A DNA stretch of 64,000 nucleotides, from the NCBI GenBank assembly GCA_910586775.1, contig CAJUJN010000004.1:34635-98634 (forward strand), written 5' to 3'. The notes under the pieces were generated by a model. That model did no database searches. It worked only from the letters and a program-made list of their open reading frames with translations, and was not told where the DNA came from. Made by a program: the position numbers and the translations under genes. Source of the stretch: an uncultured Acetatifactor sp. (GTDB lineage: Bacteria; Bacillota; Clostridia; Lachnospirales; Lachnospiraceae). Below are positions 1 to 8,704 of this stretch, piece by piece (the first letter of the stretch is position 1; the number at the start of each line of letters is the position of its first letter).

Positions 1-1
1 T

Positions 2-1033
2 GTGCTGGTGGCTCTGCTTTTTATGGTGGCAGTCTATCTGCTGAACCGGGATACGATAAACAAGAGAGTCAATGGCGACAGGCATGTGGGCATGGATTCC
101 TACAAGTCTATTATCCGCATGATTGTCATGGTGGTAACGCCGTTTATTTTAAGCACGGCCATTTATAATTTGAGCGGAACCATCAACAATACGGTGTATA
201 CCCAGTGGTTTCCGGCTCTGAAGGAATTGGACGAAGTGGCAGTCTATACCAGATGGGGTGCATTTTCGGGACAGGCGCTGACGCTTTCCAATATTCCCAT
301 TGCTTTTGCCAGCGCCATGGCATCGGCCATGCTGCCGTCCATCGCAAAGCTGACCGCGTCCAATGATAAGGAAGGGGCCAGGGAGAAAATCGGTCTGGCA
401 GTGAAGACGATCATGGTGATTTCCATCCCCTGTGCCGCAGGGTTGTTTGCTCTGGCGAGGCCCATAACGGGACTGCTGTTCAGCAATACCCGGGAGACGG
501 AGGATCTGGTGACAGGGCTTTTGATGGCGGTGGCTCTCTCGGTGGTATTTTATGCGCTGTCCACCCTGAACAGCTCTATCCTTCAGGGGATGGGAAAGGT
601 GAATACCCCTATCATTAATGCTGGGATTGCACTGGTGATACAGACAATTACAGCTGTAGTATTGCTTGTGTTTTCGGAATTGGATCTGTACAGTATCGCG
701 GTTGCTAATACGCTGTATTCCGCGATTATGTGTGTGCTGAATCAATGTGCAGTGCGTAATGCCGTTGGATACAGACAGGAAGTCGTCAAAACATTTCTGC
801 TCCCGGCGCTGGCGTCGCTCTGCATGGGAGGCGTAGCCTGGGCAATGTACGAAAGCCTGCTGATGCTGACTTCTTCCCCGAAGATATCGGTGGTGATAGC
901 GATTCTGGTGGCAATTGTAGTCTACTTTGCGATGCTTTTGCTGTTGAGAGGGATTTCGGAGGAAGAACTGAGGGGCTTTCCCAAAGGGTACTTGTTGGTG
1001 CGGATAGCGAAAAGGTGCAGGCTGATGAAATAG
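2..1033 (+). CDS. Polysaccharide/lipid flippase, MOP superfamily (SpoVB/MurJ/Wzx-like), C-terminal part
   Basis: The reading frame is open at the window edge, so the N-terminus is missing and about 343 residues remain. The product is very hydrophobic with roughly eight membrane spans. It carries the pattern of the multidrug/oligosaccharidyl-lipid/polysaccharide exporter superfamily, including the ASAMASAMLPSIAK stretch typical of the SpoVB and MurJ branch near residue 105. Such proteins flip lipid-linked sugars or peptidoglycan precursors across the cytoplasmic membrane. Most Lachnospiraceae carry several paralogues, so the exact substrate (lipid II, spore cortex precursor or EPS unit) cannot be told. 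A strong hairpin at 1110-1147 follows. The family call is firm, the subfamily is not. Confidence 0.85.
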   Translation: MLVALLFMVAVYLLNRDTINKRVNGDRHVGMDSYKSIIRMIVMVVTPFILSTAIYNLSGTINNTVYTQWFPALKELDEVAVYTRWGAFSGQALTLSNIPIAFASAMASAMLPSIAKLTASNDKEGAREKIGLAVKTIMVISIPCAAGLFALARPITGLLFSNTRETEDLVTGLLMAVALSVVFYALSTLNSSILQGMGKVNTPIINAGIALVIQTITAVVLLVFSELDLYSIAVANTLYSAIMCVLNQCAVRNAVGYRQEVVKTFLLPALASLCMGGVAWAMYESLLMLTSSPKISVVIAILVAIVVYFAMLLLLRGISEEELRGFPKGYLLVRIAKRCRLMK

Positions 1034-1109
1034 AATGCTGTGTCGGGGTGGATAACTTTGAGATGAGAGATACGCTTTTGGAAATAGTGTCTTCATAAGT
1101 AAAAATCAG

Positions 1110-1156
1110 CAGGGCTGTCGGATTAAATTTTTAATGCGACAGCCCTGTTGGCATTT
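1110..1156 (+). terminator. Rho-independent terminator after the flippase gene
   Basis: An 11-bp perfect stem (1110-1120 with 1137-1147, CAGGGCTGTCG/CGACAGCCCTG) is followed by a T-rich stretch. The loop is AT-rich. It lies between the flippase gene and the convergent RqcH gene. Confidence 0.8.
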
Positions 1157-1261
1157 TTATTAAGGAGCTTATATGGGGTGTGAGCGTTGGGTAAAGAGGT
1201 GTACAGTTCATTCGTCTGCAAGCTGTTTCGCCTTCATGGCGTCGGCGCGCTGATGTACAGC

Positions 1262-3205
1262 TCACTCGCTTACAAGCTGTATCCCCGAAATGTCGCTGTC
1301 AATCGCCATGGAAAAATTGGTGTAATAAACCACAAATCCGGGCTTGGCACCGCCGGGCTTCTTGACATGTTTTTTCTGGATATAGTCAATCTCCACTTTG
1401 TCATGGCCTCTGCCCCGGGAATAGTATGCGGCCAGCCGGGCGGCTTCTTCGAAGGTCCGGTCGGGCATTTCTTCCGCATTTTCCAGTTTTACGATGACAT
1501 GGGAGCCGGGCATCTGCTTGGCGTGAAACCACCAGTCGTTGCCCGTGGCGAATTTGAAGGTCAGCTCATCGTTCTGGTAATTATTTTTTCCCACATACAT
1601 ATGGAAGCCGTCGCTGCTGATATAGTGGTAGGGCCTGCTGGTGATTTTCTGCTTTTTTGCGTTGCCTTTCCTGCGGATATAGCCGCTTTCCGTCAGCTCT
1701 TCCTTAATTTGCGCCAGATCTTCTTCGTGAAGGGCGATGTCCAGTGCAGTGGAAACGGATTCCAGATGGTCGATTTCGGACCTGACCTCCTGGGTTAAAG
1801 AGGAGAGCGCCTCGCACGTTCGTTTCAGCTTACCATACTTATCAAAATATTTCCTGGCGTTTTCGGTGGCGCTTATGGTAGGGTCCAGGGGAATCGTCAC
1901 CGTTTCATTGGTGTAATAATTCAGGGCCTCCAGAGACTTTGCGCCGGGCTGTGCATCGTAGCCGTAAGTGTTCAGCAGTTCTCCGTAGATACGGTAGGTC
2001 TCGCGTTTTTCCGTATCTTTCATCTGGCGCAGCTGCAGGTCGTATTTTTTTACATTCCGCTCCAGGGCTGTCTGCACGATGCGGCGTAGGTCGGCCGACT
2101 TCTGCCGGATGCGGGTCAGGGTATTTTTCTCCGCATAATAATGCTCCAGCAGTTCGGACATGGAGGCGTAAGATACCGTGTAATCTTTGCGGCGGGAGGT
2201 TCCGGCTGACAATGTTATGTTCCGGCAGCCGGCGTCTCCGGCAGATAAAGTTTTGTTCCGGCAGTCAGCTGCTTCCGGCGGTAATGCCCTGTCCCGTCCG
2301 TCAGAGGTTTCGGATGATGAACGGGCGCTGTCTGCTGCCACATCGGGAAGAGAGGATGCTGCAGCTCCCGCCGGCAGCTCCCTGCCATAACCGTACATGG
2401 TCAGCGGCAGAGCGCAGAATTCCACAGGACTGCCGTTCGTATATGCGATATTCGGTGTAAAATGTTCTTCCCGAATGGCAGTCACCATGCCGGAAAAGGC
2501 CGTGTACAGCCGTCTGTAACCATCTTCATCCAGCGCGGCGGTGGGCTGTTCTCCGTCTATTTCTGCCTCGTAGCATAACTCCTGAGCGAGAACGGGAGAG
2601 ATGCCGGTAAAACTGCCGTAAAGCGCCTTGAAAGCGGGCTGGGGCCTGGCAGCCAGAGCGCTCCTGAAGCTGTCATAATCAGCGGACAGGGCATCCAGCT
2701 TATCCTGTGTCTGTGCCACGAAATAATTTCGTCCCGGAAGTACCTCGCGAAGAGAGCTGACCGCGGCTGTGACATGCTTGATGCTGTCCAGAATCATTCC
2801 GTTCTCGTCACAGAAAATGATATTGCTGTGCTTTCCCATGATTTCCACTACCAGAGTCTTGCGGCGCAGATCGCCCATTTCATCCAGGTGCTCTATATCG
2901 ATATGGACGATGCGTTCCAGGCCCGGCTGGGAAATGTCCGTAATCCGTCCGTTCTGCAGATGCTTTCGCAGAAGCATGCAGAAATTGGGTGCTGTCATTG
3001 GGCTGGGCTTATTGGACCGGGTGAGATAGAGCAACGGCAGGGAGGCCTCTGCGGAAATCAGCAGACGCGCCTGTCCTTTGGGCTGCCTGATGGTCAGGAG
3101 CAGCTCATCTTCTTCCGGCTGGGCGATTTTATACAGGCGCCCGCCGATTAATTCTTTCTTAAGTTCTGATACTACATTTGCTATGGTTACGCCGTCAAAG
3201 GCCAT
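1262..3205 (-). CDS. rqcH: RqcH/Rqc2 homologue, NFACT (FbpA) family ribosome quality control factor
   Basis: A 647-residue protein read from the ATG at 3205, which has GGGAGGAAATATC just upstream; the frame extends further 5' but without a better site. NFACT-N is at about 1-260, a coiled coil at about 345-480, and an NFACT-R domain (YHYISSDGFHMYVGKNN) near 528-600. In characterised Firmicutes RqcH binds the obstructed 50S subunit and recruits tRNA-Ala to add alanine tails to stalled chains. The Asp-Arg pair important in Bacillus RqcH (97-98) is Glu97-Arg98 here, a conservative change. Residues about 270-340 are a low-complexity insertion that includes three 12-residue repeats (GRDRALPPEAAD, CRNKTLSAGDAG, CRNITLSAGTSR). 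Older annotation would call this a fibronectin-binding protein. Confidence 0.92.
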   Translation of the reverse strand: MAFDGVTIANVVSELKKELIGGRLYKIAQPEEDELLLTIRQPKGQARLLISAEASLPLLYLTRSNKPSPMTAPNFCMLLRKHLQNGRITDISQPGLERIVHIDIEHLDEMGDLRRKTLVVEIMGKHSNIIFCDENGMILDSIKHVTAAVSSLREVLPGRNYFVAQTQDKLDALSADYDSFRSALAARPQPAFKALYGSFTGISPVLAQELCYEAEIDGEQPTAALDEDGYRRLYTAFSGMVTAIREEHFTPNIAYTNGSPVEFCALPLTMYGYGRELPAGAAASSLPDVAADSARSSSETSDGRDRALPPEAADCRNKTLSAGDAGCRNITLSAGTSRRKDYTVSYASMSELLEHYYAEKNTLTRIRQKSADLRRIVQTALERNVKKYDLQLRQMKDTEKRETYRIYGELLNTYGYDAQPGAKSLEALNYYTNETVTIPLDPTISATENARKYFDKYGKLKRTCEALSSLTQEVRSEIDHLESVSTALDIALHEEDLAQIKEELTESGYIRRKGNAKKQKITSRPYHYISSDGFHMYVGKNNYQNDELTFKFATGNDWWFHAKQMPGSHVIVKLENAEEMPDRTFEEAARLAAYYSRGRGHDKVEIDYIQKKHVKKPGGAKPGFVVYYTNFSMAIDSDISGIQLVSE

Positions 3206-3338
3206 GATATTTCCTCCCTTTGTTCCTGCGTTCAATGAGCCGGAGCGGCACATTGAGTTTGCGGCTGCCGGACTAAACTTGCGAACGCATTTATTTGCCG
3301 CCTGCTGTTCCATGCCGCTTTACGCCTGTGGTGAGAAG

Positions 3339-3764
3339 TCAGATTTCTGTTCTGACTCCCTTCGCTTTCAGAAAAGCAACAATTTCACGGGCATTATCCG
3401 TGCGGAAATCATCGAAAGTCACCAGTTTTTTCCCATCCAGGGAGTACAGGATGTAAGAACGTCCCCCCATGGCAAGTTTCTGCAGGTCGCTGTAGGCAAG
3501 ATTTTTGACAGCGCCGAAAGCGGGCGTATAGACAATGCCGCTGTCATTGAGGATCAGATGACTGCGGCGCATCCTCAGTATCAGGATGAGGAATACGACT
3601 GATGCTATCCCGTAGACAACCAGAAGGATAATGACTGTGGCCATTTCTGTTTCCGCGTAAGACATCAGCAGGATGGTGGAGACGAATCTGATGATGGCAA
3701 GCACCAGAAGAATGGCGAGAATGCTTGTGAGAGGGCTGCTTTTTTTCAGCTTATACTGGTTCAT
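3339..3764 (-). CDS. Small membrane protein with a PH-like cytoplasmic domain
   Basis: A 141-residue protein with two predicted membrane helices (about 13-34 and 42-64), then a basic stop-transfer stretch (RMRRSH) and a C-terminal domain. That domain has the look of bacterial PH/YcxB-like modules (LILNDSGIVYTPAFGAVKNL, then a short strand-rich region). No catalytic residues are recognisable. Its TGA stop lies 133 bp upstream of the RqcH start on the same strand, so read-through is possible. An extended -10 promoter with a perfect dyad lies at 3811-3836, upstream of the ATG. Function unknown; the PH-like assignment rests on pattern only. Confidence 0.7.
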   Translation of the reverse strand: MNQYKLKKSSPLTSILAILLVLAIIRFVSTILLMSYAETEMATVIILLVVYGIASVVFLILILRMRRSHLILNDSGIVYTPAFGAVKNLAYSDLQKLAMGGRSYILYSLDGKKLVTFDDFRTDNAREIVAFLKAKGVRTEI

Positions 3765-3810
3765 GGTCGATTGCTCCTTTGTGGAATATTTTGTGTCCGT
3801 TCCCTGCCGG

Positions 3811-3836
3811 GACTATGGTCATATTATACCATAGTC
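3811..3836 (-). promoter_or_regulatory. Extended -10 promoter inside an 8-bp perfect dyad
   Basis: On the minus strand TGGTATAAT (extended -10, TATAAT at 3828-3823) is flanked by GACTATGG/CCATAGTC arms at 3811-3818 and 3829-3836. No good -35 is present, as expected for an extended -10 promoter. The core 18-mer is nearly identical to one at 12365-12382 (see findings). It would drive the small membrane protein gene at 3339-3764. Confidence 0.6.
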
Positions 3837-4040
3837 AAAGTGTAAAGTCTATTCGCGTTGTGGAAATTCCAGGGGTGTTTCTCCAAAGCCTGCTTGAAGT
3901 GACACAAATCAAGCATTGGCAATGTAACTGCCATATGATATAATGACAGCCATGACAGTGTATTTTAGGCGATAAGGGCAGCCGTGGCTTTTCGGGCATG
4001 GCTGTAGTGAGCGGAAATACATGGAAGAAGGTATCTGGAA

Positions 4041-4949
4041 ATGAAAAAGGAAGACAGAATAAAATATGCAAAACGAGCGTTGGATGGCATTGCATTGGGG
4101 GATTGTTTCGGGCAGACTTTTTTCGTGCCTGACGAGGCGGCCTGCCAAAGGATAAAAGACAGGGAGATTTTGGAGGAACCGTGGCACTTCACTGATGATA
4201 CGGTGATGGCGATAGGAATTTACCGTATCCTGGAAAAGTACGGGGAAATAAAGCAGGATGAATTAGCCAGGACTTTTGCAGGAAATTATGCGTTGGACTG
4301 GCATCGCGGATATGGGGGGACGGCACATTCCATTTTACGCGGTATCGGAGAAGGGAAAGACTGGCGGGAAGCTGCCGCGGGAGTGTTTGATGGAATGGGC
4401 TCCATGGGAAATGGCGGCGCAATGCGTGTTGCGCCTGTAGGGGCTTACTTTGCAGATGATTTGGACAAAGTTTTGTACCATGCCAGAGCATCTGCGGAAG
4501 TCACGCACGCGCATATTGAGGGAATCGCGGGCGCGATGGCGGCTGCGTTGGCGTCGGCCCTGCTTCTGAATAAAAAGTGGGGATGCTATTCCGGTGAGGG
4601 AAAGGCTTTTTTGCGTGATATCGCAGATAGATTACCGGAAAGCGACACCAAATACAAAATATTGGCTGCGGTTTCTATCCCCGGAGAAAGCAGCATAGAG
4701 TTTGTGGTATCCGTGCTCGGAAACGGAATACGGCTGACAGCGCAGGATACGGTTCCGTTTTGTCTTTGGTGTGCGGCATATCATTATGCTTCGGTTGAGG
4801 AAGCGCTGTGGACGGCAGTTTCGGCTTTGGGAGACAGGGATACGATATGCGCCATCGTGGGCGGGATGGTTTCTCTTTATGCAGACCGGATTCCGCAGCA
4901 ATGGTTAAGATACATGGAACATCCGGAAGAGTCGGCTTTTTTTCATTAA
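4041..4949 (+). CDS. ADP-ribosylglycohydrolase family protein (DraG/ARH-like)
   Basis: A 302-residue, all-helical-looking protein. The metal-binding TDDT motif is at residues 51-54, GNGGAMRVAP at about 117-126, and a C-terminal DRDTICAIVGG corresponds to the family's usual D-x-DT-AAIVGG. These positions bind the two Mg2+ ions in ADP-ribosylglycohydrolases, which release ADP-ribose from modified proteins or free ADP-ribosyl compounds. The upstream GAAGAAGG supports the chosen ATG. No ADP-ribosyltransferase or macrodomain partner is next to it, so this is an orphan hydrolase of unknown substrate. The family is clear; the substrate is open. Confidence 0.88.
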   Translation: MKKEDRIKYAKRALDGIALGDCFGQTFFVPDEAACQRIKDREILEEPWHFTDDTVMAIGIYRILEKYGEIKQDELARTFAGNYALDWHRGYGGTAHSILRGIGEGKDWREAAAGVFDGMGSMGNGGAMRVAPVGAYFADDLDKVLYHARASAEVTHAHIEGIAGAMAAALASALLLNKKWGCYSGEGKAFLRDIADRLPESDTKYKILAAVSIPGESSIEFVVSVLGNGIRLTAQDTVPFCLWCAAYHYASVEEALWTAVSALGDRDTICAIVGGMVSLYADRIPQQWLRYMEHPEESAFFH

Positions 4950-4956
4950 GAGTCGG

Positions 4957-4994
4957 TTATCCAAAGCCGCTTCTGTAACAGCGGCTTTGGATAA
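4957..4994. other. Perfect 15-bp hairpin downstream of the ADP-ribosylglycohydrolase
   Basis: TTATCCAAAGCCGCT (4957-4971) is the exact reverse complement of 4980-4994, with an 8-base loop. It sits 8 bp past the stop codon but lacks the T-run of a standard terminator. It could still end transcription or protect the 3' end of the mRNA. Confidence 0.55.
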
Positions 4995-5061
4995 GGTTCT
5001 GATGCTGATGCTGAAAGATGATTCTTTTGTCTGCTATCTATCATTTTTATTATGAAACGGC

Positions 5062-5090
5062 TTGCAAAATAAAAGGGGATTGTGTAAGAT
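5062..5090 (+). promoter_or_regulatory. Sigma-A-like promoter for the purine pair
   Basis: TTGCAA (5062-5067), 17-bp spacer, TAAGAT (5085-5090). The predicted start site falls a few bases before the first stem of the ZTP aptamer, which is the arrangement expected for a riboswitch leader. Confidence 0.55.
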
Positions 5091-5100
5091 AAGTAAAGAA

Positions 5101-5170
5101 GCCGCATAACTGACGGAAGTGGGAGCACCCACAGGGAGTGCGGCATGGACATAAGCCGACCGTCTGGGCA
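5101..5170 (+). promoter_or_regulatory. ZTP/ZMP riboswitch (pfl motif)
   Basis: The outer helix GCCGCA/TGCGGC (5101-5106 with 5139-5144) encloses an internal hairpin GTGGG/CCCAC (5119-5123 with 5128-5132) and the conserved CAGGGAG stretch. After a linker comes CCGACCGTCTGGGC, the conserved 3' element of the pfl motif. This class senses ZMP/ZTP (AICAR nucleotides), which build up when 10-formyl-tetrahydrofolate is short. The two downstream genes use exactly that metabolite. The expression platform is less clear: a 9-bp perfect hairpin (GCTATGCCC/GGGCATAGC, 5327-5356) lies just before the ribosome binding site of the first gene. Confidence 0.9.
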
Positions 5171-5384
5171 CTGTTATTCATGACAATGGAAGTTACACAT
5201 TTTGCTGTTTCCGGCTGTGAAAACTGCATGGCACATTCCATTGAGAGGATATTGGAAAGCAGTGCCGGAAAGTCGGCTTGTTTCGTACCCGGAAAGCATG
5301 AATGCAGGACTGGGGACAGTAACAGTGCTATGCCCGGAACTGGTACAGGGCATAGCCGTTACGGAACTGGAATAGGAGGAAATT

Positions 5385-6092
5385 ATGGTACAACTGGAAC
5401 AGGAACTGAAAAGTAATGCGTATCCCGGAAGGGGTATCGTCATCGGGCGTTCTGCGGACGGGAAGAACGCCGTCATTGCGTATTTTATTATGGGGAGAAG
5501 CGTGAACAGCCGAAACCGCATCTTCGTGACAGAGGGCGAAGGAATCCGCACGGAGGCTTTTGACCCATCCAAATTGTCTGACCCCAGCCTGGTCATCTAT
5601 GCGCCGGTGAGAGTGCTTGGAAATGACACAATCGTCACAAATGGAGACCAGACAGATACCGTCTATGAAGGTCTGGAAAAAGGCCTTACCTTCGAACAAT
5701 CCCTGAGAAGCCGGGAATACGAGCCGGACGGCCCCAATTTCACTCCCAGGATTTCCGGCCTTGTGCATCTGGAGAACGGCAGCTTTGACATTACCATGTC
5801 CATATTGAAGAGCAACGACGGCGACCCGTCCTGCTGCAACAGGTACACCTTCCATTACGACAATCCGGTGCCTGGGGAGGGACGTTTCATCCATACCTAT
5901 ATGCACGACGGCAATCCTTTGCCCAGTTTTCAGGGCGAGCCGAAGAAAGCGGCAGTGGAAGGGGATATCGACAGCTTTGCCGACATGCTGTGGGAGAGTC
6001 TGAATGAGGAGAATAAGGTGTCGCTGTTTGTCCGGTACATTGACCTGGCAACCGGAAAATATGAGACCCGTATCCTGAATAAGAACCATTGA
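5385..6092 (+). CDS. IMP cyclohydrolase, PurO-type
   Basis: A 235-residue protein matching the archaeal-style PurO family: N-terminal PGRGIVIGRSADGK, a central VRVLGNDTIVTNGDQT and a C-terminal RYIDLATGKYETRIL. It closes FAICAR to IMP, the last step of de novo purine synthesis in the cytosol. The start has AGGAGGAAATT directly upstream. It lies about 215 bp after a ZTP riboswitch and 107 bp before the AICAR transformylase gene, so the pair replaces bifunctional PurH. Functional call by family; strongly supported by context. Confidence 0.88.
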   Translation: MVQLEQELKSNAYPGRGIVIGRSADGKNAVIAYFIMGRSVNSRNRIFVTEGEGIRTEAFDPSKLSDPSLVIYAPVRVLGNDTIVTNGDQTDTVYEGLEKGLTFEQSLRSREYEPDGPNFTPRISGLVHLENGSFDITMSILKSNDGDPSCCNRYTFHYDNPVPGEGRFIHTYMHDGNPLPSFQGEPKKAAVEGDIDSFADMLWESLNEENKVSLFVRYIDLATGKYETRILNKNH

Positions 6093-6199
6093 CGCCTTGC
6101 CAACGGGGGAGATAACTGACTTTGCAGAAGGACATTTTCCGGACAAGGGAGAAGAAAAAACGAAAAACATACAAGTAAAGGGAAAGGATGATTCATATC

Positions 6200-7378
6200 A
6201 TGAAAGAAATCGAATTAAAATATGGTTGTAACCCGAATCAGAAGCCTTCCAGAATTTACATGGAAGACGGAAGCGAGCTGCCCGTTACCGTGTTGAACGG
6301 CAGACCCGGATATATCAATTTCCTGGATGCCTTCAACGGCTGGCAGCTGGTGAAAGAGCTGAAGGAGGCAACCGGGCTTCCCGCTGCCACTTCCTTCAAG
6401 CATGTATCCCCGGCAGGTGCCGCAGTGGGATTGCCCCTGGACGAAACCCTTGCAAAAATTTACTGGGTCAGCGACCTGGGAGAGCTTTCTCCTCTGGCCT
6501 GTGCCTATGCCAGGGCAAGAGGCGCAGACAGAATGTCGTCATTCGGCGATTTCATTGCGCTGTCCGATGTGTGTGACGCAGATACGGCAAGGCTTATCAA
6601 GCGTGAAGTGTCCGACGGCTGTATCGCTCCGGGATATACGGAGGAGGCCCTTGCCATGCTGAAGGCGAAGAAGGGCGGCAATTACAATGTCATCCAGATG
6701 GATGCCTCCTATGTGCCCGCGCCGGCGGAGAAGAAACAGGTATACGGAATTACGTTTGAACAGGGCAGGAATGAACTGGATGTAAACGGGGACCTTCTCT
6801 CCAATATTGTGACAGTCAATAAGGAGATTCCCGAGAAAGCCCTGATCGATATGAAGATAGCTCTGATTACCTTAAAATATACCCAGTCCAATTCCGTCTG
6901 CTATGTAAAGGGCGGCCAGGCCATCGGCATCGGTGCCGGACAGCAGTCCCGCATCCACTGCACCAGACTGGCAGGAACCAAGGCGGACAACTGGTATCTG
7001 CGCCAGGCACCCCAGGTACTGGGCCTGCAGTTTGTGGATAAGCTGGGCAGAGCGGACAGGGACAATGCCATCGACGTCTACATCGGCGACGAGTATATGG
7101 ATGTTCTGGCGGACGGCGCATGGGAGAAGGTATTCAAGGTGAAGCCCCCTGTGTTTACCAGGGAAGAGAAAAGGGCATGGCTTGACGGGATGCAGGAGGT
7201 TACCCTGGGCTCGGATGCGTTCTTCCCGTTTTCTGACAATATAGAGAGAGCACATAAGAGCGGCGTGAAATATATCGCACAGCCGGGCGGCTCCGTACGC
7301 GATGACGCGGTGATTGAGTGCTGCGACAAGTACGATATGGTTATGGCATTTACGGGAATTCGTCTGTTCCACCATTGA
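6200..7378 (+). CDS. AICAR transformylase (stand-alone, PurH C-domain type)
   Basis: A 392-residue protein that formylates AICAR using 10-formyl-tetrahydrofolate. The catalytic Lys-His pair is in SFKHVSPAGAA near residues 67-77, and the domain continues through GQQSRIHC and SDAFFPFSDN to the C-terminal GGSVRDD. There is no N-terminal cyclohydrolase (MGS) domain. I chose the ATG at 6200: the GGGAAAGG element is 13 bases upstream, while the in-frame ATG at 6188 is only one base from it. Same direction and probably same transcript as the PurO-like gene, under the ZTP riboswitch. Confidence 0.92.
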   Translation: MKEIELKYGCNPNQKPSRIYMEDGSELPVTVLNGRPGYINFLDAFNGWQLVKELKEATGLPAATSFKHVSPAGAAVGLPLDETLAKIYWVSDLGELSPLACAYARARGADRMSSFGDFIALSDVCDADTARLIKREVSDGCIAPGYTEEALAMLKAKKGGNYNVIQMDASYVPAPAEKKQVYGITFEQGRNELDVNGDLLSNIVTVNKEIPEKALIDMKIALITLKYTQSNSVCYVKGGQAIGIGAGQQSRIHCTRLAGTKADNWYLRQAPQVLGLQFVDKLGRADRDNAIDVYIGDEYMDVLADGAWEKVFKVKPPVFTREEKRAWLDGMQEVTLGSDAFFPFSDNIERAHKSGVKYIAQPGGSVRDDAVIECCDKYDMVMAFTGIRLFHH

Positions 7379-7471
7379 TATCAATTCCCTTTACTGTCTT
7401 ACTTTTATGCGAGGTGGAGCCGCCCTTTGCATGGGGTTACTGATTACGGTAAATGAAAAGGAGTATGAAAA

Positions 7472-8704
7472 ATGAGCATAACATTATCACAGGCAAAAGA
7501 AAAGCTGGCAAAATACGGTCAGGGACATGTACTGAAATACTATGATGAACTGTCTGAAGCTGAGCAGGCCGCGCTTCTTGAGCAGATACAGATATCCGAC
7601 ATGGATGTAATCGATTCCTGCAGACACCAGGAGGAACTGCTTCAGAGAGGCGTTATCACGCCCCTTGCCGCCATGCAGCTGCCGGAAATCCGGGCGAACA
7701 GGGAAAGCTTTACGGCCACGGGTCTGGAAGCCATCCGCGCAGGCAGGGTGGGAGCAGTCCTTCTGGCGGGCGGAATGGGAACCAGGCTTGGCTCGGATGA
7801 CCCTAAAGGGGTATACAATGTGGGCATCACCAGGAAACTCTATATCTTCGAGTGCCTGATACACAATCTGTTGGATGTGGTGCGGCAGGCGGACGCATGG
7901 ATTCATCTGTTTGTGATGACCAGCGACAAGAATCATGACACAACCGTGCGTTTCCTGACAGAACACGAATTTTTCGGATACAAAGCGGAGTATGTCCACT
8001 TCTTTCAGCAGAAGATGGCACTGGCTGTGGACTATAACGGGAAGATTTTCCTGGAGAAAAAGGGGAAAATGGCCAGTTCCCCCAACGGAAACGGCGGTTG
8101 GTTTGTGTCTCTGAAGGATGCGGGGCTGTTGGAGCAGGTTCATGAGGCAGGCATAGAGTGGCTGAATGTATTTGCGGTGGACAATGTGCTTCAGAAGATT
8201 GCGGACCCCTGCTTCGTGGGCGCAACCATTCAGAAAAACTGCGTGGCAGGCGCAAAGGTGGTCCGCAAGGTGACACCTGACGAGAAGGTGGGGGCCATTT
8301 GTCTGGAGGACGGAAGGCCTTCCATTGTGGAGTACTATGACATGACGGAGGAACTGTTGGAGGCAAAGGATGCCCAGGGAGAGTCTGCATACAACTTTGG
8401 CGTCATTTTAAATTATCTGTTCAGCGTGGCGGAGCTGGAGCGGATTCTGTCTCAGAGTCTGCCCCTGCATGTGGTGGAGAAGAAGATTCCCTACATCAAT
8501 GAAGACGGTATTCCGGTGAAACCGGAGGAACCCAACGGCTATAAATTTGAGAATCTGGTGTTGGATATGATTCATCAGATGGAAAGCTGCCTTCCCTTTG
8601 AGGTGGTTCGGGAGAAAGAATTTGCGCCCATCAAGAACAAGACGGGCATCGATTCCGTGGAAAGCGCCAGAGAACTGCTGCGCCTGAACGGAGTGGAACT
8701 GTAA
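7472..8704 (+). CDS. UDPGP-family uridylyltransferase (UDP-GlcNAc/UDP-sugar pyrophosphorylase-like)
   Basis: A 410-residue protein with the nucleotide-binding signature LAGGMGTRLGSDDPKGVYNVG at about 93-112, typical of the eukaryote-like UDPGP family rather than bacterial GalU. SPNGNGGWF and the VFAVDNVLQKIADP segment (sugar and metal site) follow. Such enzymes join UTP with GlcNAc-1-P, GalNAc-1-P or hexose-1-P. Substrate choice cannot be read from the sequence. It lies about 330 bp before galE, which suggests a role in UDP-sugar supply for envelope polymers. A good AAAGGAG lies 9 bases before the ATG. Confidence 0.87.
   Translation: MSITLSQAKEKLAKYGQGHVLKYYDELSEAEQAALLEQIQISDMDVIDSCRHQEELLQRGVITPLAAMQLPEIRANRESFTATGLEAIRAGRVGAVLLAGGMGTRLGSDDPKGVYNVGITRKLYIFECLIHNLLDVVRQADAWIHLFVMTSDKNHDTTVRFLTEHEFFGYKAEYVHFFQQKMALAVDYNGKIFLEKKGKMASSPNGNGGWFVSLKDAGLLEQVHEAGIEWLNVFAVDNVLQKIADPCFVGATIQKNCVAGAKVVRKVTPDEKVGAICLEDGRPSIVEYYDMTEELLEAKDAQGESAYNFGVILNYLFSVAELERILSQSLPLHVVEKKIPYINEDGIPVKPEEPNGYKFENLVLDMIHQMESCLPFEVVREKEFAPIKNKTGIDSVESARELLRLNGVEL

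Noticed and set aside
1187..1798. A 203-codon + strand frame at the 3' end of the RqcH gene
   Set aside because: It is antisense to the conserved NFACT-R domain and has no recognisable feature.
5138..5416. A 92-codon frame between the ADP-ribosylglycohydrolase and the IMP cyclohydrolase
   Set aside because: It overlaps the ZTP aptamer and runs past the start of the next gene; its end is a Gly/Thr-rich artefact.
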